Positions 23,005-30,080 of a stretch of DNA of 45,954 bases are shown piece by piece. Numbering within the stretch: position 1 is the stretch's first letter; each line of letters opens with the position of its first letter. The position numbers and the translations under genes are program-made. Source of the DNA: an uncultured Kiritimatiellota bacterium. GTDB lineage: Bacteria; Verrucomicrobiota; Kiritimatiellia; RFP12; UBA1067. The notes beneath the pieces are model-generated. The model saw nothing but the letters and a program-made list of their open reading frames with translations, ran no database searches and had not been told where the DNA came from. The DNA lies in NCBI GenBank assembly GCA_934654805.1, contig CAKUGW010000008.1, forward strand, positions 1 to 45,954, given 5' to 3'.

Positions 23005-24116
23005 AGACGCCGTACTACCTCATCGACGAAGACGCGCTCGTGAGGAACGCGCGCGTCCTCGACCGCGTCCGCCAGGCGGCGGGCGTGAAGGTCCTTCTCG
23101 CGCAGAAGGCGTATTCCGTCTGGAAGACGTATCCGCTCCTCGCGCCGCATCTCGACGGCACGACGGCGAGTGGCCCCTTCGAGGCGCGCCTGGCCGCCGA
23201 GGCGATGCCGGGCCGGGAGAACCACGTCTACAGTCCCGCCTTCACCGAGGCGGACTTCCGGAAGGTCGTGAAGGTCTGCGACCACATCGTCTTCAATTCG
23301 CCGGCGCAGGTCGCGCGCTTCGCCGCGCGCGCCCGTCGCGCAGGCGTCTCGCCGGGCCTGCGCGTCAATCCCCTTTACAGCGAGATCGAACACGCGATCT
23401 ACAACCCCTGTGCGCCCGGCTCGCGCCTCGGGACGCCGCGCGCCTACGTGACGGACGAGACGGCCGCCGCCGTCGACGGACTTCATTTCCACGCGCTCTG
23501 CGAGCAGGGGGCGGACGTCTTCGCGCGCGTCCTCGAACGTTTCGAGGAGGCGTTCGGCGCGTTCCTGCCGAAGATGAGGTGGGTCAACTTCGGCGGCGGG
23601 CACCACATCACGCGCGCGGGCTACGACATCCGCCTTCTCGTCTCCACGCTCAAGTCGTTTCGCCGCCGCTGGCCGCACCTCGAGGTCTACCTGGAGCCGG
23701 GCGAGGCCGTCGCGCTCAACGCGGGGACGCTCGTCGCCTCGGTCCTGGAGGCGGGCGACTTCGGCCATCCGTTCGCCATCCTCGACACGAGCGCCGCGTG
23801 CCACATGCCGGACGTCCTTGAGATGCCGTACCGTCCGCGCGTCGCCGGCGCGGGCGAGCCGGGCGAAAAGCGCCAGACCTACCGGCTCGGCGGCCCGACG
23901 TGCCTTGCGGGCGACGTCATCGGCGACTACTCGTTCGACCGTCCGCTCAAGGCCGGCGACAGGCTGGTCTTCGAGGACATGGCGATCTACTCGATCGTCA
24001 AGAACAACACGTTCAACGGCATGCCGCTTCCGTCCATCGTCCTCAAGACGAAGACGGGACGGTTCAGGACGCTCCGCGCCTTCGGCTACGAGGACTTCAA
24101 GACGCGCCTTTCCTGA
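23001..24116 (+). CDS. nspC: Carboxynorspermidine/carboxyspermidine decarboxylase
   Basis: This 371-residue PLP enzyme of the alanine-racemase fold (group IV decarboxylase) begins VKTPYYLIDEDALVRNARVL. The PLP lysine is in LLAQKAYS at about residue 36, with GPFEARLAAE, GLRVNPLYSEIE, GLHFHALCEQ, NFGGGHHITRAGYD, YLEPGEAVALNAG and the late GPTCLAGDVIGDY. It removes CO2 from carboxyspermidine or carboxynorspermidine to give the polyamine. The GTG start at 23001 overlaps the upstream stop by four bases. The gene ends the five-gene polyamine operon and overlaps the convergent GNAT gene by 20 bp. Confidence 0.94.
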   Translation: MKTPYYLIDEDALVRNARVLDRVRQAAGVKVLLAQKAYSVWKTYPLLAPHLDGTTASGPFEARLAAEAMPGRENHVYSPAFTEADFRKVVKVCDHIVFNSPAQVARFAARARRAGVSPGLRVNPLYSEIEHAIYNPCAPGSRLGTPRAYVTDETAAAVDGLHFHALCEQGADVFARVLERFEEAFGAFLPKMRWVNFGGGHHITRAGYDIRLLVSTLKSFRRRWPHLEVYLEPGEAVALNAGTLVASVLEAGDFGHPFAILDTSAACHMPDVLEMPYRPRVAGAGEPGEKRQTYRLGGPTCLAGDVIGDYSFDRPLKAGDRLVFEDMAIYSIVKNNTFNGMPLPSIVLKTKTGRFRTLRAFGYEDFKTRLS

Positions 24117-24567
24117 GGCCGCCGTCCAGCACCATCTGCACATACGGCAGTTCGGAGAACCCCAGTCGCCGATAGAGGCTTTGCGCGCGCTCGTTCGACG
24201 GCTCGACTTCGAGGCGATACCTGATTGCCGGGACGTTCGCGCGAAGCCATGCGAAAAAGGCGCCGCCGACGCCGCGTCCGCGAAACGCCGAGCGAACGTA
24301 AATCTCTTCAATCCAGACGACCATGCCACCGGCTTCGCGCGAGAACATCTTGCTCAGGAGAGCGTATCCCGCCACGCGATCGCCGCATTCGAAGACAAAG
24401 CACGTGAGATAGGTGCCGGAACGAAGCAGTTCGGCGAATGCCTTTTCGTGAAATGAGGGGTCTACGGCGTGAAGAACCGCATCAGACGAGTAGAATTCGC
24501 GACTCATCTCAAGGAATGCGCGCTTGTCGCATGCGTCCGCCACCCTGAATCTGAAATCACAGTCCAT
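24097..24567 (-). CDS. GNAT family N-acetyltransferase
   Basis: This 156-residue cytoplasmic protein has the GNAT core: AGYALLSKMFS (strand 4), VWIEEIYVRSAFRGRGVGGAFFAW with the acetyl-CoA loop RGRGVG at about residues 95-100, and EVEPSNERAQSLYRRLGFSE in the final helix. The substrate is unknown, and RimI-like or small-molecule acetylation are both possible. The start at 24567 has GGAAGGAGAC upstream on the minus strand. A -10-like TGGTAAACT sits at 24614-24622. A palindrome AAACTG-GACG-CAGTTT at 24603-24618 overlaps it and may be an operator. The 3' end overlaps nspC by 20 bp in convergent orientation. Confidence 0.88.
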   Translation of the reverse strand: MDCDFRFRVADACDKRAFLEMSREFYSSDAVLHAVDPSFHEKAFAELLRSGTYLTCFVFECGDRVAGYALLSKMFSREAGGMVVWIEEIYVRSAFRGRGVGGAFFAWLRANVPAIRYRLEVEPSNERAQSLYRRLGFSELPYVQMVLDGGLRKGAS

Positions 24568-24602
24568 CTGTCATGTCTCCTTCCTCTTTGAAAAATATGA
24601 AT

Positions 24603-24618
24603 AAACTGGACGCAGTTT
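24603..24618 (-). promoter_or_regulatory. Palindrome over the GNAT gene promoter
   Basis: AAACTG and CAGTTT form a perfect 6-bp inverted repeat with a 4-bp spacer. It overlaps the probable -10 element (TAAACT on the minus strand, 24614-24619) and the expected transcription start of the GNAT gene. Its position suits a repressor site. Confidence 0.4.
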
Positions 24619-24636
24619 ACCATTTTTCGGAAGGGT

Positions 24637-24786
24637 TTGCAAATTGACAAGGCGATCGACCGCCCGAAGGACCAGAACCTGTCCGAAGCCGCCGCGTCGC
24701 TTCGGGATCTCGCCGGCGAACTGAAGGGCAACCCGTCGCTCCTGTTCCGCGAGCGCCGACCCGCGCCGCTGGACGAGACGCGCTGA
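24637..24786 (+). pseudogene. Duplicated 3' end of an mlaD-like gene
   Basis: Bases 24674-24790 match 13108-13224, the last part of the MlaD-like gene plus its stop and four more bases, at 114 of 117 positions. The three differences fall in consecutive codons and are all synonymous (GGG/GGC, AAT/AAC, CCC/CCG). The frame is open from a TTG at 24637 to the shared stop at 24784-24786, giving about 49 codons: an unrelated start, then the MlaD tail ending PLDETR. No MCE domain is present. It is most simply a gene remnant, but the silent-only changes suggest it came from a once-functional paralog or another strain. Confidence 0.75.
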
Positions 24787-24833
24787 CGCGAGCGTCCGCA
24801 TTTGCCGGGGTCCGGCGAGAACTCGGGATAAGC

Positions 24834-24854
24834 TGTCCCGAAAAAATCGGGACA
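24834..24854. promoter_or_regulatory. Hairpin TGTCCCG/CGGGACA
   Basis: A 7-bp perfect inverted repeat with an A-rich loop lies between the mlaD remnant and the cysK promoter. Because the A/T run is in the loop and not after the stem, it is not a standard terminator; it may be a binding site. Confidence 0.3.
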
Positions 24855-24876
24855 AGGGCGTTTTCTACTTCCACGG

Positions 24877-24906
24877 TTGACATTCGGAAACGAAGTGTGA
24901 TATACT
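24877..24906 (+). promoter_or_regulatory. cysK promoter, consensus -35/-10
   Basis: TTGACA at 24877-24882 and TATACT at 24901-24906 are separated by 18 bp. With 40616-40645, this is one of the two promoters in the window with a recognisable -35 element. Transcription should start near 24913, just before the palindrome at 24918-24936. Confidence 0.75.
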
Positions 24907-24917
24907 ACGCGCCGTTT

Positions 24918-24936
24918 TCCTACCACATAGGTGGGA
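24918..24936 (+). promoter_or_regulatory. Possible Rrf2-family operator in the cysK leader
   Basis: TCCTACC-ACATA-GGTGGGA is a near-perfect inverted repeat (six of seven positions) placed at the expected transcription start of cysK. Its general form resembles CymR/IscR-type sites that control cysteine genes in other bacteria. No Rrf2 regulator is encoded in the window, so this is an inference from sequence shape and position. Confidence 0.4.
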
Positions 24937-24960
24937 ATAAGACAGAAAGAAAAAAACGAA

Positions 24961-25881
24961 ATGGCTAAGATGGCAAAGACGATTTTGGAGAAGGTGGGCG
25001 GCACGCCGCTCGTCGAGATCTCGAACAGGCTCAACAAGGGCGGCGCGCGGGTGCTCGCGAAGGTCGAGTTCTTCAACCCCGGCGGGAGCGTCAAGGACCG
25101 CATCGCGCTCGCGATGGTCGAGGACGCCGAGCGGCGCGGCGTGCTGAAGCCCGGCGCGACGCTGGTCGAGCCGACGAGCGGCAACACGGGCGTCGGCCTC
25201 GCGCTCGTCGCGGCGGTCAAGGGCTATCACCTCGTCCTCACCATGCCCGAGACGATGAGCGTCGAGCGCCGCAAGCTCGCGGCGGCGTATGGCGCGGAGA
25301 TCGTCCTCACGCCCGGCACGGAGGGCATGAAGGGTGCGATCGCGAAGGCGAACGAGATCGCGGCGACGCGCGGCGGCATCATCCTGCAGCAGTTCGAGAA
25401 CCCGGCGAACCCGGCCTACCACCAGATCACGACGGGGCCGGAGATCTGGGCGGACACGGACGGGAAGGTCGATGCGTTCGTCGCGGGCGTCGGCACGGGC
25501 GGCACGCTGACGGGCACGGGGCGGTACCTGCGCTCCGTCAAGCCGGACATCGCCCTCTACGCCGTCGAGCCGGACACGAGTCCGGTGCTGTCGCAGGGCA
25601 AGGCGGGGCCGCACAAGATCCAGGGCATCGGCGCGGGCTTCGTGCCGAAGGTGCTGGACACGAGCCTCATCACGAAGGTGATCACGGTCTCGGCGGAGAA
25701 CGCGGGCCAGACGGCGCGCGCGGCGGCGGCGCAGGAAGGGCTGCTCGTCGGCATCTCGTCCGGCGCGGCGCTCTGGGCGGCCTTGGAGCTCGCGAAGACG
25801 CCGGAGTACGCCGGCAAGACGATTGTCGCGCTCCTGCCGGACACGGGCGAGCGCTACCTGTCGACGTGGCTCTTCGCGTGA
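24961..25881 (+). CDS. cysK: Cysteine synthase A (O-acetylserine sulfhydrylase)
   Basis: This 306-residue PLP enzyme forms cysteine from O-acetylserine and sulfide. The PLP lysine is in NPGGSVKDRIAL (K45), followed by EPTSGNTGVGLA, QFENPANPAYH, the phosphate-binding VGTGGTLTG, IQGIGAGFVPKVLD and GISSGAAL. Length and motif order match CysK, not the longer cystathionine synthases. The ATG at 24961 gives the standard N-terminus; a GTG at 24931 lies within the leader palindrome and is unlikely. The ribosome-binding region (GAAAGAAAAAAACGAA) is purine-rich but weak. Single gene with its own promoter and a likely cysteine- or Fe-S-responsive operator. Confidence 0.95.
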   Translation: MAKMAKTILEKVGGTPLVEISNRLNKGGARVLAKVEFFNPGGSVKDRIALAMVEDAERRGVLKPGATLVEPTSGNTGVGLALVAAVKGYHLVLTMPETMSVERRKLAAAYGAEIVLTPGTEGMKGAIAKANEIAATRGGIILQQFENPANPAYHQITTGPEIWADTDGKVDAFVAGVGTGGTLTGTGRYLRSVKPDIALYAVEPDTSPVLSQGKAGPHKIQGIGAGFVPKVLDTSLITKVITVSAENAGQTARAAAAQEGLLVGISSGAALWAALELAKTPEYAGKTIVALLPDTGERYLSTWLFA

Positions 25882-25953
25882 GCCCCAGAGCCCCTGCGCC
25901 TCCTGCGCCAGCGGCGAAGCCGCGCCTTGCGGAAAGAGGTGGCGTGACGGGCG

Positions 25954-26007
25954 AGCCGCGGGGCGGCTTGTCCGATTGACGGCGGCCGGCGGGAAACGCC
26001 GCCGCCG
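25954..26007 (+). other. Two GC hairpins between cysK and the chaperone-like gene
   Basis: AGCCGC-GGG-GCGGCT (25954-25968) and a longer stem CGGCGG-C-CGGC paired with GCCG-CCGCCG (25980-26007) follow cysK. Neither is followed by a T-run on the plus strand, so they are at best weak terminators; the second is followed by AAAAATGCTATAAT, the next promoter. Another small GCGGC-GAA-GCCGC hairpin is at 25911-25923. Confidence 0.4.
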
Positions 26008-26013
26008 GAAAAA

Positions 26014-26022
26014 TGCTATAAT
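26014..26022 (+). promoter_or_regulatory. Promoter of the chaperone-like/large-protein pair
   Basis: TGCTATAAT has its -10 hexamer at 26017-26022. It lies 80 bases before the ATG at 26103 and belongs to the same extended -10 group as the antiporter and speA promoters. Confidence 0.55.
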
Positions 26023-26102
26023 GCGTCTCGTTCGGCCATGGATTGGTCGTTCTCGCACGCGCACTTTCAAAACGGACAACACGCGAAGAAAGGAAACAGA
26101 CC

Positions 26103-26453
26103 ATGACACTCGAACTGAATCTTCCCTTTGACGCCGAAGGCAACGCGCAGCTGCTCGTCGACGGGACGCTGGCCGTCAACGTCTCGCGCAACGACGAGGA
26201 GGGGCGGCTCACGCTCGCCGCGCCCGTCGCGCAGGAGCTGCGCGAGGACATCGGCTATGCGCAGATGCTGGAGCTGCTCGACCTGGCACTCGGGCCGCTC
26301 GTCGGCGACACGCCGGCCGTGGGGCGCGACCCCGTCAGCGGCATGCTGATCGCCTACGCCTCGGTCTCCTACGTCCACGTCTCCGAGGCGGAATGGCCGG
26401 AGATTCTCGGGCGGTTCGTCGCGTTCGCGAAGGGCATCGCCGAGAAACTGTAA
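26103..26453 (+). CDS. CesT/Tir-type secretion chaperone-like small acidic protein
   Basis: This 116-residue acidic protein has the strand/helix rhythm of class I type III secretion chaperones. AQLLVDGTLAVNVSRND and EGRLTLAAPVAQEL correspond to the early strands, YAQMLELLDLALGPLVGDT to the dimer-associated helix, SGMLIAYASVSYVHVSEAEW to the central strands, and EILGRFVAFAKGIAEKL to the last helix. Such proteins form dimers that bind the N-terminus of an effector and deliver it to the secretion ATPase. It lies 72 bp upstream of a 945-residue unrecognised protein, which fits a chaperone-effector pair. The start follows GAAAGGAAACAGACC. No secretion apparatus gene is in the window, so the assignment is by pattern and context only. 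Confidence 0.55.
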   Translation: MTLELNLPFDAEGNAQLLVDGTLAVNVSRNDEEGRLTLAAPVAQELREDIGYAQMLELLDLALGPLVGDTPAVGRDPVSGMLIAYASVSYVHVSEAEWPEILGRFVAFAKGIAEKL

Positions 26454-26525
26454 CCGGGCGTCCCCGTCGCGCGTAGACGGGGCGGACAAGCCACGACCTC
26501 AAGCAAGGAAGAAGGAGAAAGACCC

Positions 26526-29363
26526 ATGCCCACGCGAATCGACGCCACGTTCCAGAACGCGCAGTCCATCACCCTTGACGCGTTCACGCCCCCCACCGGG
26601 GCGGCGACGCCGTTCAAGGACGCCACGATCCGGGTCGGCAAGGACGCCTTCCGCGTGTCCTTCGCGGGCGACGGTGGCGTGTCCGTCAGCTTCGCCACGA
26701 CCTCGTTCTTCCATCTCTTCCAGGGCGCGCGGAAGACGGCCGTGCGGGAGAGGATCCGGGAACTCGTCCAGCTCAAGTCCGTCACGGAGGACGTCGCCCG
26801 GGCGGTCTCCGCGACGGGCTTCCGCGACAACGTCGCGCGGACGATCCGCGAGGAGGTCGGGAACATCAGCCGGGTCGCCGGTGGCAAGCTTGCGCACTAC
26901 GGCTTCTCCGACGTCCGCATCCAGGCCTTCGGGATCATCAACGGGGCCGCTGTGGGACCGAACGGCGCCCACGTCATGACGCACCAGCTCATCAACGACT
27001 ACAACACGGTCATCGGGCTGGGCGACAACACGAACGCGGCCACGACCATCGCCTTCGTGCGCGACAACAACCAGGGGACGTGGCGCTACGATCCTCTTGA
27101 CCGCCCCAGCGCCGACATCTGTCGGGAAGACCAGGAGGCCTGGATCCGGTTCCTGCGGGGGCACGACATCGACCTCTTCTCGAAGATCCGCCAGGCCCGG
27201 GCGGAGGCGGCGGACGGCAAGGTGACCGGCTGGGCCGGCGAAATCGCCCGCCAGGGGATCAAGGGCGCCGTTCTCGACCTCGTGCGCAAGAACCTCGACC
27301 CGCGCGTCGTCCGTCCGAACCCGGACGTGAACCTCGTCCTGAACGCCGTGGCGGACGCGGTGATCGAGGCCGTTGACGCCGACTTCACGGGACTGGACGT
27401 GAGGGGCGTCGCCGCGCGCCTCCGGGAGATCGTCGACCGCCATGCGCCGCGCGGACGGGAGGCTCTCGCGTGGGGCATCTTCGACAACGCGGCGACGTGC
27501 GCCTTCTGGCGGCAGACGAGCAAGCTCGGACTCGACTTCTTCAAGGCGCGCGGCCAGACGGTGGTCTTCGAGTGGACGACGTTCGACGGGCTGAGGTCTG
27601 ACGGGACGGAGCTCGCCGACAAGTGGTGGAAGCGCCCCGAGGTGGACGTCCGCACGCGTCCCGGCGTCGCGATCACCAACTCCGAGATGCGGCACCTCAA
27701 CGGCGCGAAGTATGCCGAGAATCCCGGTGCCGGCCGTGTCGTCAAGATCGAGGGTGCGCTGTCGCAGGCGGAGGCCGAACAGATTGTTCAGGAGAAGGTC
27801 GACCGCCTCAAGGCCCTGCCGGAGGCCGACCTCCGGCGGATCGTCGCCGACCTCAAGGCCGGGTTCGCGGAGATGGACGCGACGACATTCCACGATGCGG
27901 CCCGCCATGCGCTCGCCTCCCTGCCCCAGGACGTCTACCTGAACTACATGATGAACGACGGCACCTTTGAGGGCCGCGATATCCGCCCCATGATCGAACA
28001 GGCCTTCAGGCGGCTGTCGGAGAAGCTGGCCGCCACGACCTCGCTTGTCGCACAGGCGACGCTGCTTTCGAGTCTGCCGGAGGCCTTCGAGGCCGAACTC
28101 CTCGCCGACCCCAAGATCGTCGCCGACTTGGCGAGTCTCCGCCAATCAGGCGAAGCGGAAGCGGTTTCCGTGCGGACGCGCAACGAGCGCACGCTCGCGG
28201 GCCTCGGCGGCGGACGCGGCGGCGAGGTGTTCTTCGCGCCGGACACGGGGCGGCCCAATGCGCTCGGCGAGCTGCTGCTCGGCGACGGCGGCGACATCGC
28301 GGCGCTGGTCAACGAACTGCGGGAGAAGTTCGCCGAGAAGATGGGCATCACGGCGGACGAGGCCCTGTCGCATCCGGCTTTCAAGACCTTCATGCCCCGC
28401 GCGGCACTCGCCGCACACGGCAGCTACGACGCGCTGATCAAGTCGCTGGACACGGTGAAGCTGGCGTCCGACGCGAGGGACGCCCTCGTGGCGGATGGCC
28501 ACCTGCCGCAGCCGGCGGACCGGCTCTTCGCCCGGCGCGGCGAATGGGACCTGAACCGCCTCATTTTCAACGAGGCGGTCGCCGCAAAGGCCGCCGGCCG
28601 CGCCGTCGATCTCGCGAAGCTCGCGAAGGACGCCGACAGGCTCCGCGAGATCTGCCGGGGCGCGCAGGACTTCGCCGCGCAGGTGGGCCGGCTGGTCAAC
28701 CCGGAAGACCGGGAGGGCCTGCGCCTGACGGACGCCGAGCGCGACCGGCTGGAGGACGCCTATCTCGACCGCGACCGCTCCGCAGTCGTGGCCTATCGCC
28801 GGTCGGGCCGGGAGGAGGACGCGCGGCAGGTCGCCGGCGAAGCCCGGACGACCCTCGACAGGACGGCCGCGTTCGTTGCGGCGTTGCGGACGGAAGGCAA
28901 CGGCCTGCCGGACGACATGTTCAAGGGCATGGTCATTGACGCCGTCGCCACGCGCGCCAAGCCCGTCCACGGGAAGGTCGCCCTCGCGGCTCTCGCGGCC
29001 GTGCGCGCCGGCGAGCCGGTTCCGCTGGACGACGGCGCGACGGCGGTCGAGCGCCTGCGGAACTTCGCGCGCGTGCTGGCCGACCGCATCGGGACGGCCT
29101 GGCGCGACGGCAGGCGGGCGGCGGCCGTCGAGATGGCCGCTGCGGACGCCACCAACGTGTGGGGCTTTGACGACGGCAACACGTCCATGCGGATGTTCTT
29201 CGCGGCCTACCTGAAGGCGAATCCGGAGGCTGCGGCGTTCCTTGACCGGACGATGCCCGGCGCGGACGTCGTCGAGCTGATGGCCTACGACCGCGACGCC
29301 CTGCCGTCGGGCGATCCGCTGCCGCACATCCTGGAGCTTGTCGGGACGCACGGCCAGCTGTAG
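26526..29363 (+). CDS. Large protein of unknown function, possible secreted effector
   Basis: I do not recognise this 945-residue protein. It has no signal peptide or membrane segments. The first 25 residues (MPTRIDATFQNAQSITLDAF) are polar and Ser/Thr/Gln-rich, as in type III-secreted proteins. Residues about 315-410 form the most distinctive region: AWGIFDNAATCAFWRQTSKL, VVFEWTTFDGLRSDGTEL, GVAITNSEMRHLNGAKY. The rest is alpha-helical and rich in Ala, Arg, Asp and Glu, with a late FDDGNTSMRMFFAAYL segment. The ATG at 26526 has AAGAAGGAGAAAGACCC upstream. The chaperone-like gene 72 bp upstream suggests an effector. Alternatively it could be a cytoplasmic structural protein. Its size and the absence of recognisable domains make it a priority for structure prediction. 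Confidence 0.8.
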   Translation: MPTRIDATFQNAQSITLDAFTPPTGAATPFKDATIRVGKDAFRVSFAGDGGVSVSFATTSFFHLFQGARKTAVRERIRELVQLKSVTEDVARAVSATGFRDNVARTIREEVGNISRVAGGKLAHYGFSDVRIQAFGIINGAAVGPNGAHVMTHQLINDYNTVIGLGDNTNAATTIAFVRDNNQGTWRYDPLDRPSADICREDQEAWIRFLRGHDIDLFSKIRQARAEAADGKVTGWAGEIARQGIKGAVLDLVRKNLDPRVVRPNPDVNLVLNAVADAVIEAVDADFTGLDVRGVAARLREIVDRHAPRGREALAWGIFDNAATCAFWRQTSKLGLDFFKARGQTVVFEWTTFDGLRSDGTELADKWWKRPEVDVRTRPGVAITNSEMRHLNGAKYAENPGAGRVVKIEGALSQAEAEQIVQEKVDRLKALPEADLRRIVADLKAGFAEMDATTFHDAARHALASLPQDVYLNYMMNDGTFEGRDIRPMIEQAFRRLSEKLAATTSLVAQATLLSSLPEAFEAELLADPKIVADLASLRQSGEAEAVSVRTRNERTLAGLGGGRGGEVFFAPDTGRPNALGELLLGDGGDIAALVNELREKFAEKMGITADEALSHPAFKTFMPRAALAAHGSYDALIKSLDTVKLASDARDALVADGHLPQPADRLFARRGEWDLNRLIFNEAVAAKAAGRAVDLAKLAKDADRLREICRGAQDFAAQVGRLVNPEDREGLRLTDAERDRLEDAYLDRDRSAVVAYRRSGREEDARQVAGEARTTLDRTAAFVAALRTEGNGLPDDMFKGMVIDAVATRAKPVHGKVALAALAAVRAGEPVPLDDGATAVERLRNFARVLADRIGTAWRDGRRAAAVEMAAADATNVWGFDDGNTSMRMFFAAYLKANPEAAAFLDRTMPGADVVELMAYDRDALPSGDPLPHILELVGTHGQL

Positions 29364-29409
29364 TCAGGTGCGGGTGACGTTCGGGTCGCGTGGGCGCGCG
29401 GACGGCAGA

Positions 29410-29420
29410 TTTGGTATAAT
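29410..29420 (+). promoter_or_regulatory. Promoter of the ECF sigma remnant
   Basis: TTTGGTATAAT has its -10 hexamer at 29415-29420. It is followed by CCCTCG and CGAGGG, which could form a small hairpin. The promoter survives although the gene behind it is broken. Confidence 0.55.
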
Positions 29421-29426
29421 CCCCTC

Positions 29427-29612
29427 GTCTATTCGTCGAGGGAACAGGTAAAGACGGTCGAACAGCACTACCGGGACATTGCGCCGAAGCTCATGAACTA
29501 CTTCATGGGCAACGGCGCGAATCACGCCGACGCCTGCGAGATCGTGCAGGAGACGTTCGCCCGGCTCTGGAAGATGCGCGACCAGCTGCTCGACGACGAG
29601 GCCGCCGTGAGT
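29427..29612 (+). pseudogene. Truncated ECF sigma factor (region 2 only)
   Basis: About 60 codons encode the start of an ECF-type sigma-70 protein: VEQHYRDIAPKLMNYFMGNG, then ADACEIVQETFARLWKMRDQ, the typical region 2 helices. After DDEAAVS the similarity stops abruptly at about 29612, before the rest of region 2 and all of region 4. There is no ATG before residue Met-29493 in this frame; a leaderless start at about 29427 (now GTC) may have been mutated. A full-length protein would have about 170-200 residues. A different coding frame begins at the break, so a deletion is likely. Confidence 0.75.
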
Positions 29613-29797
29613 CGCTCACCGACGCGGAGCTTGCGGCGCTGGCCGTTGGCGACTGCCTCGTGCCGGAAGGGGAACTGGCGCCGCACTGGCTGCTGGACGT
29701 GCCGTCCGACGACCGTGTGCGTGCGCTGGCGGACGAAAAGGGCGCGCTCGCGTTCGCGCAGCTGGCGGACGATGTGCTTCCGCACGCGAGAAAACCG
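29609..29797 (+). pseudogene. Fragment in a second frame after the ECF break
   Basis: From 29609 another frame reads ESLTDAELAALAVGDCLVPE, then HWLLDVPSDDRVRALADEKG and LAFAQLADDVLPHA, with coding-like composition, and then degenerates after about 29797. It has no start and no recognisable domain. It may be the remainder of a gene that followed the sigma factor (for example its partner) before a deletion fused the two. Confidence 0.45.
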
Positions 29798-30080
29798 AGG
29801 CGACAGGCGATCCCTTCGCTCCTCCCGTGCGACTGTCGGCTCCGACGGGCCACGGGCGGCCTGCGCCGCCGCTTCGCGAGGCATCTGCGCCTCCAGGCGA
29901 GACCGCTTCAAGGGGAACGCACGGGCGAAGCCGCGAGCAAGGCGCGCGCGGCAAGCGAAGGGCAGCGCCGCGAAAGACCTTGGAGCGGACTGCTGCCCGT
30001 AGCGCGCCGTTCGTCCGCACCGACTGTCGCGCAGAGAGGGGAGAGACACGCCCTCTTGGCTTCAACTGCGATTTTTAGGA
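29798..30080. other. Region without recognisable gene
   Basis: This GC-rich stretch between the sigma-factor remnants and the convergent radC stop shows open frames on both strands, but they are rich in Arg, Pro and Ala with no conserved motif, as expected from base composition. I see no RNA gene or clear terminator. Confidence 0.5.

Noticed and set aside
24931..24960. GTG at 24931 as the cysK start
   Set aside because: It lies in the leader palindrome, adds ten residues absent from the family, and has no better ribosome-binding site than the ATG at 24961.
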